Part shown: positions 1 to 6,019 of the stretch, piece by piece
How the letters are laid out: every line of letters begins with the position of its first letter
Position numbering within the stretch: the first letter of the stretch is position 1
Source: Lachnoclostridium sp. UBA1434
GTDB lineage: Bacteria > Bacillota > Clostridia > Lachnospirales > Lachnospiraceae
Direction: 5' to 3'
Length of the DNA: 12,314 bases
Assembly: GCA_002329645.1 (NCBI GenBank)
Contig: DCTS01000042.1
Coordinates: 7,618 to 19,931 of the forward strand
Notes under the pieces: model-generated
The model's input: only the letters and a program-made list of their open reading frames with translations
Told to the model about the DNA's origin: nothing
The model's database searches: none
Position numbers and translations under genes: made by a program

Positions 1-73
1 ATCGGATAAGAAGGTCATGTGTGATATGTTATACTTATCCTTTACTTCGCAAAATCGTTTATCAGTGTCCTTA

Positions 74-697
74 TCAGTAAACCAGGCTGCTAAAGAGTGT
101 TACCGTTTCTTTGCCGGGCATCGTCGGATCCTCCTCATAGGGAACCCCGCAGCATTTCATTCCGGTTTCACTCCTTAGTCTGCCCACAGACTTTTTCCCG
201 GCACAGGGCACAAGCTGTATCCAGTCTGCCCTCCCGGGTAAAGTCTGAGTGGAGCTTAAGAATTGAAGGAGTTTCTGTCGATTCCATACTCCCTGTCCGC
301 TCAGGATAATCTTTGTACCGCATCTTAAGAATTCATCCCTGTACCTTTGATAGTCTGTCCCAAAATCCATAATAAAGCATTCATATGAACCGCCTAAAAC
401 TTGCGGCAGCCTGTCGGCATGTACACGCTTATATATTGTGATATTGCCAAATGAAAAGCTTAATGGATCCTCACTGCCGTATCCAAGGGCTGACTGCAAG
501 AGCTCCATATCATGGTGGTCATTGCATTCAAGCAGAGCAGTTGTCCTGCCCATCTCTTCGGCCATGTAAAATGCAAGCATTAATGCTGTATATGTTACCC
601 CTGCACCCCTGTGTGCCCCTAAAAGCCCTATGAAATCCTTTCTGCCGAGCTTTCCTTCCCTTGTTATCCTATTCAGCAGCATTGGTTTTCTTTTCAC
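74..697 (-). CDS. MinD/CpaE-like P-loop protein with degenerate Walker A
   Basis: This 207-residue protein resembles the SIMIBI class (ParA/MinD/CpaE) but is probably not a normal ATPase. A beta strand ending in G27 leads into A-H-R-G-A-G-V-T-Y-T. The spacing matches the deviant Walker A KGGxGKT, but the signature Lys is Val34 and only Thr35 remains. A Walker B-like I-M-D-F-G carries Asp111, and P-Y-E-E-D-P lies at 186-191. I chose GTG at 697 because AAAGGAG (708-714) is 10 bases upstream. A GTG at 706 would leave a 1-base gap, and an ATG at 682 is also possible. The start overlaps the end of the upstream kinase gene by 29 bases, so the two are very likely co-transcribed and translationally coupled. 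The kinase's C-terminal domain carries the same motifs. CpaE-like proteins often sit in Tad/Flp pilus loci, but no other pilus gene is in the window. Function is unknown; the fold assignment is fairly likely. Confidence 0.75.
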   Translation of the reverse strand: MKRKPMLLNRITREGKLGRKDFIGLLGAHRGAGVTYTALMLAFYMAEEMGRTTALLECNDHHDMELLQSALGYGSEDPLSFSFGNITIYKRVHADRLPQVLGGSYECFIMDFGTDYQRYRDEFLRCGTKIILSGQGVWNRQKLLQFLSSTQTLPGRADWIQLVPCAGKKSVGRLRSETGMKCCGVPYEEDPTMPGKETVTLFSSLVY

Positions 698-2078
698 CTT
701 TATCACTCTCCTTTACAGCAGACTTTTCCAGACACATAGCCGCAAGCTCACCGTACAGCTCGATATCCCCGTCATCCTTAAAGGGTGCGAAGGGATCCGG
801 TTCATAGGGTATCCTTAAGCAGGCTCTTGAATCCATGTGCTTTATGGCAAGCTGAAATTGCCTGCCGTCCAGGTAGTTAAACAGATAAACGACATCTTTA
901 TATTCAGCCACCTTGTCGAGAACCTGTTCTGATGCGGTAAGCTCCCAGTCCTTGGCACCGAGCAGCAGTATTTTTATATCCGCATTTATAAATTCGGCAA
1001 TATCTGCATCGGACAGACAGCCAAAATCGTCTATAACAACCTGGTATTCGGATGTATCCGTATTGCTTATCTGGTCATTTCTCAGCATGGGTATGCCCTG
1101 CATTTTAAAAACATCCTGCCTGCCGGTTATGCAGTCATATCTGCTTTTTACGGACCATATGCATCTTGAGTCATTCCTCTCCCGGTATATGATCTTTATA
1201 GCCGCTCCTGTCAGATAGCTGCACAATCTGAAGCTCATATGGGTTACTCCAATCCTTGGCAATGCTCCTGCTACCGCAACCCGTATTGATCTGCCTGGCC
1301 ACGCAGCCCTGCCGCACTTTTTACCATATGCCGACAATTGGTTAATGAGCCGGGTAACAGAAGCAAACCTTTGTGAAGGATTGTACCTGAGGCATTTGAA
1401 TATGATTCTTTTTATTTCCTTCGAACAGTTTAAATTCATGTGAAAAAGCCCGGATCTGAAGGAATTGAAATCGGTCCTGCCGGTAAGCATATAATACATG
1501 AGCATGCCAATCCCGTATATGTCGCTGCGTTCATCTACTTTTCCCCGGGTGTACATTTCAGGCGCGGCATATCCTCTTGTTCCGTAATAACCATGCTCCG
1601 GCCTGAGCTCATCCATAAATTGTGCGCTGCCGAAATCAACCAGCTTAAGCATATTATCGGACACGATAATATTCTCCGGTTTCAGGTCAAGATATAGTAC
1701 AGGTCTGTCAAATGAATGAAGGAATTGAATAAGATCACAGATTTGAAGCGCGAAATGAATTATGATATTCTCTCCTATCCTGCCGTTTTTATTCACGAAC
1801 TCCTTAAGGCTGATTCCTTCAAGGTATTGTTCGACAATATAGGAACACTCTTCATCTTCTTCAATATCATAAATAATAGGAATGCATGAATGCTTCAGAC
1901 TTTTTAATATTTGTGCTTCCTTAAGCTGATAATCGTAGGCCTTGCCATCCTTAGGCAGGCATTTGATTGCCCGGTACTCGCCAAGCTTTATATGCTCCGC
2001 CAGATAAACACCGGCTGTTCCTCCCCTGCCAAGAAGGCCTATTATGCGGTACTTGCTAAACCATATTTCCTGTTGCAT
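669..2078 (-). CDS. Hanks-type Ser/Thr kinase fused to a pseudo-P-loop domain
   Basis: This 469-residue protein has a eukaryotic-type protein kinase domain (about 10-250): Gly-loop G17-R-G-G, A-I-K with Lys39, probable helix-C Glu54, catalytic loop Y-L-D-L-K-P-E-N with Asp131, Lys133 and Asn136, D148-F-G, A172-P-E, Asp186 and Arg237. All residues needed for phosphotransfer are present, but the HRD motif reads Y-L-D, making it a non-RD kinase. Residues 264-450 form a second domain that resembles the downstream P-loop protein. It has G-A-L-P-R-I-G-V-T-H at 271-280 (Val278 where the Walker lysine belongs), V-I-D-D-F-G near 348-353 and P-Y-E-P-D-P at 424-429. There is no transmembrane helix or PASTA repeat, so it is probably cytosolic and unlike the PrkC class. 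The start has AAAGGAG only a few bases upstream, a short spacing, but no other Met occurs before the kinase core. Substrates are unknown. Confidence 0.92.
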   Translation of the reverse strand: MQQEIWFSKYRIIGLLGRGGTAGVYLAEHIKLGEYRAIKCLPKDGKAYDYQLKEAQILKSLKHSCIPIIYDIEEDEECSYIVEQYLEGISLKEFVNKNGRIGENIIIHFALQICDLIQFLHSFDRPVLYLDLKPENIIVSDNMLKLVDFGSAQFMDELRPEHGYYGTRGYAAPEMYTRGKVDERSDIYGIGMLMYYMLTGRTDFNSFRSGLFHMNLNCSKEIKRIIFKCLRYNPSQRFASVTRLINQLSAYGKKCGRAAWPGRSIRVAVAGALPRIGVTHMSFRLCSYLTGAAIKIIYRERNDSRCIWSVKSRYDCITGRQDVFKMQGIPMLRNDQISNTDTSEYQVVIDDFGCLSDADIAEFINADIKILLLGAKDWELTASEQVLDKVAEYKDVVYLFNYLDGRQFQLAIKHMDSRACLRIPYEPDPFAPFKDDGDIELYGELAAMCLEKSAVKESDKGEKKTNAAE

Positions 2079-2131
2079 TCACTCCTTTCTATGTCGGCAA
2101 TGGTAAAATGTGGGCCAGTTCCATCACTTAT

Positions 2132-2160
2132 ATGATAACCATATTATGTAATTATTGCAA
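2132..2160 (-). promoter_or_regulatory. Candidate SigA promoter for the kinase operon
   Basis: Read on the minus strand, TTGCAA (2155-2160) is followed after 17 bases by TATCAT (2132-2137), about 55 bases upstream of the kinase start. The -35 matches consensus at 4 of 6 positions and the -10 at 5 of 6. This is a prediction from position and spacing only. Confidence 0.45.
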
Positions 2161-2281
2161 TGATTTTTTAGTTGTACGATTTAACAATCTTTTTCTGGTT
2201 ATTTGTACAAAACAACTATTTCGCTTTTGCAATTAAGCGGATATTGGCACTTTTTTAATACAAAATTCACATCTCTATATA

Positions 2282-2310
2282 TTGACTTTAATTGCTATAT
2301 AAATTATACT
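2282..2310 (+). promoter_or_regulatory. SigA promoter of mecA
   Basis: TTGACT (2282-2287), a 17-base spacer and TATACT (2305-2310) make a near-consensus housekeeping promoter. Transcription would start near 2317, giving a leader of about 42 bases before the mecA ATG. It lies inside the upstream in-frame extension of the mecA reading frame, which argues against that extension being translated. Confidence 0.8.
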
Positions 2311-2358
2311 TGCCTTACACCGATAGTGGATTCTGTAAGACAGAAAGGGGTGTACGTT

Positions 2359-3108
2359 ATGAAGATAGAGAAGATTAGCGACAATCAGATAAGATGTACC
2401 CTGAATAAGAGCGATTTGATAAACCGTGAACTGCGGATCAGTGAACTGGCATATGGGTCGGAAAAGGCCAAAGCATTATTTCGTGACATGATTCAACAAG
2501 CTTTTTATGAGTTTGGTTTTGAAGTAGATGATATACCGTTAATGATTGAGGCTATTCCTGTTTCCTCCGAGTGTCTTATTCTTGTTATAACAAAGGTAGA
2601 GGATCCGGATGAGCTGGATACACGCTTTTCTAAATTCTCATCTTTCGACTTCAAGGATGATGAGGATAGTTCCGAGCCGGATGAGATATATGTGGAAGAT
2701 GTCTGCAATATCGAGCAGCTGGATGAAATATCCGATGATATCGATGAAAATGTCAGCTTTAAGGATACCCAGGAGCTTAAGCCGGATGAAAAGCAGACCT
2801 TAAGCATTCCATCCAACCCGATACGTATTTTCTCGTTTAAGGCATTAAATGAAGTAACCGAGCTTGCAAGTGTATTGGCAGGACAGTATTACGGTGCGAA
2901 CACGCTGTACAAGAACCCGGCTAACTCACAATATTTCCTGGTCATAAGCAAGACGCAGCATACTCCTGAAGAATTCGGCAGAATATGCAGTATTGCTTCG
3001 GAATACGGTAAGTCAGAGAAAGTAACATACGCAAGCTCTACCTATTTTGACGAGCATTATGAGATTATAGTCAGAGACCAGGCTCTTCAAATATTATCTG
3101 TTATGTAA
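2359..3108 (+). CDS. mecA: MecA-type adaptor protein for ClpC
   Basis: This is a 249-residue homologue of MecA, the adaptor that delivers substrates to the ClpC/ClpP protease in Firmicutes (in Bacillus subtilis, the competence factor ComK). The N-terminal substrate-binding domain (about 1-81) begins M-K-I-E-K-I-S-D-N-Q, typical of the family. The C-terminal domain (about 150-249) has the family pattern with F-S-F, Y-Y-G, Y-F-L-V and an E-Y-G turn. Between them is a strongly acidic linker (about 97-146) rich in Asp and Glu; the protein is about 30 residues longer than B. subtilis MecA. The ATG at 2359 was chosen because AAAGGGG (2344-2350) lies 8 bases upstream and the protein then starts at the family's conserved start. 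The frame stays open back to 2203, but that part contains the promoter. It is a single-gene unit with its own terminator. Its target in this organism cannot be told from sequence. Confidence 0.93.
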   Translation: MKIEKISDNQIRCTLNKSDLINRELRISELAYGSEKAKALFRDMIQQAFYEFGFEVDDIPLMIEAIPVSSECLILVITKVEDPDELDTRFSKFSSFDFKDDEDSSEPDEIYVEDVCNIEQLDEISDDIDENVSFKDTQELKPDEKQTLSIPSNPIRIFSFKALNEVTELASVLAGQYYGANTLYKNPANSQYFLVISKTQHTPEEFGRICSIASEYGKSEKVTYASSTYFDEHYEIIVRDQALQILSVM

Positions 3109-3127
3109 CAAACAAACTCTATCCTAT

Positions 3128-3150
3128 GCCGCACGGCTAACCCGTACGGC
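3128..3150 (+). repeat. Hairpin in the mecA 3' untranslated region
   Basis: Inverted repeat with 9-base arms (3128-3136 and 3142-3150), 8 of 9 positions paired, and the five-base loop CTAAC. No T-run follows, so it is not an intrinsic terminator itself. It lies 20 bases after the mecA stop and before the real terminator, and could protect the 3' end of the transcript. Confidence 0.55.
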
Positions 3151-3189
3151 AGTAAGAAATTCCGGATGGGTTTCTTAGAAAGTAAAATA

Positions 3190-3237
3190 GGCTGTTCCAA
3201 ATCCAATTATAAATTGGTATAGGAACAGCCTTTTTTT
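3190..3237 (+). terminator. Intrinsic terminator of mecA
   Basis: Outer stem GGCTGTTCC (3190-3198) pairs with GGAACAGCC (3222-3230) and is followed by seven T (3231-3237). An inner stem CCAATT/AATTGG (3203-3208 with 3212-3217) stacks inside the loop. On the minus strand a weaker T-rich stretch also follows the stem, so it may also stop transcripts from the DUF1858 gene. Confidence 0.92.
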
Positions 3238-3263
3238 CTGCTAAAAACGGAACAATATATCCC

Positions 3264-3464
3264 TTATTCACCTAATTCGGTGCGGATTCTCTCCATTAGC
3301 TCCTCGGGCTTTAATCCATGCACATATGCTGCTTCCTCGAGAGTTTCTGCCTGTGCCGAAGGGCAACCTAAGCAATGCATTCCGATATCAAGCAGTATGG
3401 GGATAATATTCTGATCTGCAGCAATTGCTTCAGCAATTGTCATATCCATAGTTATATTTGCCAT
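3264..3464 (-). CDS. DUF1858 domain protein
   Basis: A 66-residue single-domain protein of the DUF1858 family. The visible signature is G-M-H-C-L-G-C-P-S-A-Q-A-E-T-L-E-E-A-A, with the paired cysteines Cys32 and Cys35 in a C-x-x-C-P setting, preceded by the family start M-T-I-A-E-A. Related domains occur alone or attached to hybrid-cluster and ScdA-like proteins, which suggests a redox, metal or nitric-oxide stress role, but the biochemical function is not settled. AAGGAGG lies about 7 bases before the ATG. It has its own promoter and points away from the ferredoxin gene, with which it shares a 168-base spacer. Cytosolic; no membrane segment or signal peptide. Confidence 0.88.
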   Translation of the reverse strand: MANITMDMTIAEAIAADQNIIPILLDIGMHCLGCPSAQAETLEEAAYVHGLKPEELMERIRTELGE

Positions 3465-3501
3465 TTATATTCCTCCTTGCCTAACGGCTCTTTATTCGCA
3501 T

Positions 3502-3531
3502 ATTATATGCTAAGGGTAAAGTATAAGTCAA
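3502..3531 (-). promoter_or_regulatory. SigA promoter of the DUF1858 gene
   Basis: On the minus strand TTGACT (3526-3531), an 18-base spacer and a perfect TATAAT (3502-3507) lie about 38 bases before the start codon. This is one of the strongest promoter matches in the window. Confidence 0.8.
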
Positions 3532-3570
3532 GGATATATTTTTGCAGCAGAAAGAAACCATTTATATGGC

Positions 3571-3599
3571 TTGCATAATTGATATATTTATATTAAAAT
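3571..3599 (+). promoter_or_regulatory. Candidate promoter of the ferredoxin gene
   Basis: TTGCAT (3571-3576), a 17-base spacer and TAAAAT (3594-3599) precede the ferredoxin start by about 33 bases. The -10 matches at 5 of 6 positions and the -35 at only 3 of 6, in a very AT-rich stretch, so this is a moderate call. Confidence 0.45.
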
Positions 3600-3632
3600 A
3601 TAGTGAGTTATTAAATAAGGAGGTTACCAGTT

Positions 3633-3806
3633 ATGGCATATAAAATTAGTGATGAGTGCATAAGCTGCGGCGCATGTTCAGGCGAATGCCCGACAGAATC
3701 TATATCCGAGGGAGCTCAGCATTATGAAATAAATCCCGATACCTGCATAGACTGCGGGGCTTGCGCGGATGTATGTCCCACAGGTTCGATTACACCGGGA
3801 GAATAA
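3633..3806 (+). CDS. 2[4Fe-4S] clostridial-type ferredoxin
   Basis: A short gene of 57 codons plus stop, read directly from the sequence. It encodes a bacterial ferredoxin with two C-x-x-C-x-x-C-x(3)-C-P motifs: Cys9, 12, 15, 19 and Cys38, 41, 44, 48. Each motif gives three ligands to one cluster and the fourth to the other, so the protein should hold two low-potential [4Fe-4S] clusters. It would carry electrons in the cytosol, for example to or from hydrogenase or pyruvate:ferredoxin oxidoreductase. The length is normal for the family. AAGGAGG (3617-3623) lies 9 bases before the ATG. It is a monocistronic unit closed by a strong terminator and diverges from the DUF1858 gene. The redox partner cannot be named from this window. 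Confidence 0.96.
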   Translation: MAYKISDECISCGACSGECPTESISEGAQHYEINPDTCIDCGACADVCPTGSITPGE

Positions 3807-3823
3807 TTGCTACATATGCATTG

Positions 3824-3878
3824 GCGGTATAGGCCTTTGTTCATGCATTTCTTAACAAAGGCTTATGCCGCTTTTTTT
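3824..3878 (+). terminator. Intrinsic terminator of the ferredoxin gene
   Basis: A long stem of about 18 bases (3824-3841 with 3854-3871, few mismatches) encloses a 12-base loop and runs into seven T (3872-3878). The converging MerR-type gene ends at 3910. On the minus strand the stem lacks a U-tract, so it mainly serves the ferredoxin. Confidence 0.93.
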
Positions 3879-3909
3879 ATTTACGGGGGCATGGTAATTA
3901 ATCTATAAC

Positions 3910-4596
3910 CTATATGTAAATTTTGTTTTTTTTCATGAATTTAGATTTTTTCCTTTTCCTGCCCTCCAGTGCCGCAGCAGCAGATAAACGGCTTTTCTGG
4001 TATTCCCTTAAGGTTATGTCAAACTTCCTGAATCTTTCCTCCTCCTTTTCTTCCTGTATGCGCATCAGAAAATTCATTTCCTTTATAATACCGTTGGTAA
4101 CATTAGTGGTTATATCGTCAGAAAGAACTGCATTATTATCCTTAAGAGCTGACATTATGATTTGATGCATGATTGCTTTGAACTGACCCATTTTCTCCGA
4201 TGCATCCTTCAGCTTGTGCTCCTCTTTGCCGACAGGCAGGTTCATCTCTTCGCCGGTATCATTATCCGCACTTATATTGTTAACCTCATCCTCGCCATGC
4301 ATGTCCGGCATTATGGTATTGAGCTCATCCTTAAGCTTAACCATTGCCTGTGCATCCATATTTTCCGGTTTATTTAAGTTTGGAAGCAGCATCTTAATTG
4401 CCTTCAGCTGGAAGCCCTGATCCTTCAGCTTCTTTATTGCCTTAAGCAGCTCTATATCCGAATCTTTATAATATCTGTGGCCCAGCTCATTCCTGCTTAC
4501 CGGCAGTTTAAGCTGCTCCTCCCAATATCTCAGAACATGATCCTCTACCTCAACCCGTTTTGAGGCTTCTGAGATCATATACCTTATTTCTTCCAT
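3910..4596 (-). CDS. MerR-type DNA-binding regulator with a coiled-coil and basic tail
   Basis: A 228-residue protein. Residues 4-72 form a MerR-like winged helix: an HTH start Y-M-I-S-E-A-S-K-R-V, then V-L-R-Y-W-E-E-Q-L, and a wing with N-E-L-G-H-R-Y-Y-K-D-S-D (36-47). A low-complexity acidic segment (about 75-130) follows. The C-terminal part (about 135-205) is predicted helical, with E-E-K-E-E-E-R-F-R-K-F-D and L-R-E-Y-Q, reminiscent of the coiled-coil part of RacA/DUF3967-type MerR relatives. The last 17 residues are very basic (R-K-R-K-K, M-K-K-N-K). There are no cysteines for metal sensing, so it is not a classical metal-responsive MerR. AGGAGGA (about 4602-4608) lies roughly 8 bases before the ATG. 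It is its own unit, with a promoter upstream and a terminator separating it from the MFS gene. Targets are unknown. Confidence 0.85.
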   Translation of the reverse strand: MEEIRYMISEASKRVEVEDHVLRYWEEQLKLPVSRNELGHRYYKDSDIELLKAIKKLKDQGFQLKAIKMLLPNLNKPENMDAQAMVKLKDELNTIMPDMHGEDEVNNISADNDTGEEMNLPVGKEEHKLKDASEKMGQFKAIMHQIIMSALKDNNAVLSDDITTNVTNGIIKEMNFLMRIQEEKEEERFRKFDITLREYQKSRLSAAAALEGRKRKKSKFMKKNKIYI

Positions 4597-4635
4597 AGCT
4601 TGTCCTCCTGGTTAGTAATTATTTCCACTTTTTAC

Positions 4636-4663
4636 ATTATATCATAGCAAACACCAATTGCAA
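4636..4663 (-). promoter_or_regulatory. Candidate promoter of the MerR-type gene
   Basis: Minus strand TTGCAA (4658-4663), a 16-base spacer and a perfect TATAAT (4636-4641). The spacer is not the 19-20 bases typical of promoters that are activated by MerR through DNA untwisting, so ordinary SigA use is more likely. Confidence 0.6.
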
Positions 4664-4701
4664 TATAATTACCACATTTTTACATTTAACTTGTCGACAA
4701 T

Positions 4702-4734
4702 AAAAAGGGAAACCCGTTATAAGTTTCCCCTTTT
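4702..4734 (-). terminator. Intrinsic terminator of the gdpP-rplI-dnaB-MFS unit
   Basis: The arms at 4702-4713 and 4723-4734 pair over 12 positions with one G-U and a nine-base loop. On the minus strand the stem ends in GGGTTTCCCTTTTT, giving a T-run. It lies 28 bases after the MFS stop and before the promoter of the MerR-type gene. Confidence 0.85.
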
Positions 4735-4762
4735 CAGCACAATCATATATTATCCTTCATGC

Positions 4763-6016
4763 TTAAGCCTTATCACTGACTTTTGCTTTTTCAGCCTTTC
4801 CAAGCATGAGCATTAAGCAGGATGCTCCCAGCGCCAGCACAAAGACCAGCGGCCATACCCTGTTCACCCCGTAACTTACTATAAAACCGCCCATTACATA
4901 TGGAGATATTGCGCTGCCTATACCGGATATTATGTTGATCAACGAATTAAATCTGCCCCGGTGGGATACCGGCGTATGGTTGGCTATATACACACCCACA
5001 TTAGTGGCGCTGATGATTTCTCCGGTTGTCCATATAACAGTTGACAGGGCAAATCCAAAAAAGCCATTTACAAATACAAGCATCCCAAAGCCTATTGCAT
5101 AAAACAGTCCCGCTATCGCCACATTATAAACGGCTTTAATTTTCTTTGTTGCCATAGTCAGTATGGTCGTTAAGAATATTACCTGAAGACAGTTTATCAT
5201 ATTCAGGGTGCCGTAATATTTTGGTCCGAGCTCTTGTCCGAATACGGCGTTGGCCTTAAGCGGAATTGAAAAATTAGTCTGGGCATATACGAAGGTATAT
5301 ACCGTATCGATTAATGCAAATACCAGCAGGACGGGCCTTTTTAGCAATGCCTTAATTATCCCGCCTTCAACTGCTTTTTCATCAGAGTCGGTGTCAATTA
5401 CATAATCCATCTCATCCTTTGAAGGCCTGGTCTCATGTACGAAGAAAATCAGCAGCATAATGGATAAAAAGGTGGTCAAAGCATCGCCTAAAAAAAGCAG
5501 CTTCACATAGTTATTAAACAAAAAGCCTGCAACTATTGAACCTATGGCTATACCAAAGTTCATTCCCATATAAAGCAGAGAAAAGGCAGCCTGCCTGTTG
5601 AAGGGCCTTGTAAGGTCATTTACCATGGCAGTGCTTGCAGGATGTGAAGCACTGTTGAAAAATGAGGACGCAATTAAAAGCCATGGGATGTAAGTAAATG
5701 CATCCGGACTGTCAATTATGAATGCGCAGGGAATAAAGCACAGTCCTGCCAGCCCCATGAATAATGTCATTATCTTCTTCCTGCCGCACACATCCGCAAG
5801 CTTTCCCCCTAACAGGGAACCCGGTATCTGCAGCAGGGCTCCAAAAAGAAGATACACCCCTGCCTCTTCCTCTCCCATACCGCCTTTTGAAGTAAGCAGA
5901 AGTGTCATAAATGGAAACACAAAGTTTCCGATGGAGGTTACTATCCTGGCAAAAAGCAGAATATATATGCTTCCCGGAAGCCCTGTGTATGTAGCAGCAT
6001 AATTTTTAATTTTCAT
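4763..6016 (-). CDS. MFS-family transporter (putative drug or metabolite exporter)
   Basis: A 417-residue membrane protein of the major facilitator superfamily with about 12 hydrophobic segments. The signature between helices 2 and 3, G70-G-K-L-A-D-V-C-G-R-K-K, matches motif A of the family (G-x-L-x-D-x-x-G-R-[RK]). A second, related loop, S-H-R-G-R-F-N-S (351-358), occupies the equivalent place in the second half. The central cytoplasmic loop (about 194-228) is charged, with D-T-D-S-D-E. The overall pattern resembles proton-driven exporters of the MdtH/YfcA-like groups, but the substrate cannot be told. The ATG is 3 bases after the dnaB stop, and its weak ribosome site (AGAGAGATGA) lies within the end of dnaB, so translation is probably coupled to dnaB. 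A terminator follows. Length is normal and there is no sign of damage. Confidence 0.9.
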   Translation of the reverse strand: MKIKNYAATYTGLPGSIYILLFARIVTSIGNFVFPFMTLLLTSKGGMGEEEAGVYLLFGALLQIPGSLLGGKLADVCGRKKIMTLFMGLAGLCFIPCAFIIDSPDAFTYIPWLLIASSFFNSASHPASTAMVNDLTRPFNRQAAFSLLYMGMNFGIAIGSIVAGFLFNNYVKLLFLGDALTTFLSIMLLIFFVHETRPSKDEMDYVIDTDSDEKAVEGGIIKALLKRPVLLVFALIDTVYTFVYAQTNFSIPLKANAVFGQELGPKYYGTLNMINCLQVIFLTTILTMATKKIKAVYNVAIAGLFYAIGFGMLVFVNGFFGFALSTVIWTTGEIISATNVGVYIANHTPVSHRGRFNSLINIISGIGSAISPYVMGGFIVSYGVNRVWPLVFVLALGASCLMLMLGKAEKAKVSDKA

Positions 6017-6019
6017 AAG

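Noticed and set aside
1..73. Start of a further minus-strand gene (ATG at 18)
   Set aside because: Only six codons are inside the window and the nearest AAAGGA is about 20 bases away, too far to support a start.
2202..2211. 10-base palindrome TTTGTACAAA between the kinase and mecA promoters
   Set aside because: Short and AT-rich, outside both promoter cores and without a second copy; likely chance.
2203..2358. In-frame 52-codon extension upstream of mecA
   Set aside because: It contains the mecA promoter (2282-2310), and a strong ribosome site lies right before the internal ATG where the family normally starts.
2505..2816. 103-codon minus-strand frame rich in serine
   Set aside because: It mirrors the acidic linker of mecA (GAT/GAA codons read backwards give Ser-rich peptide) and has no start signals.
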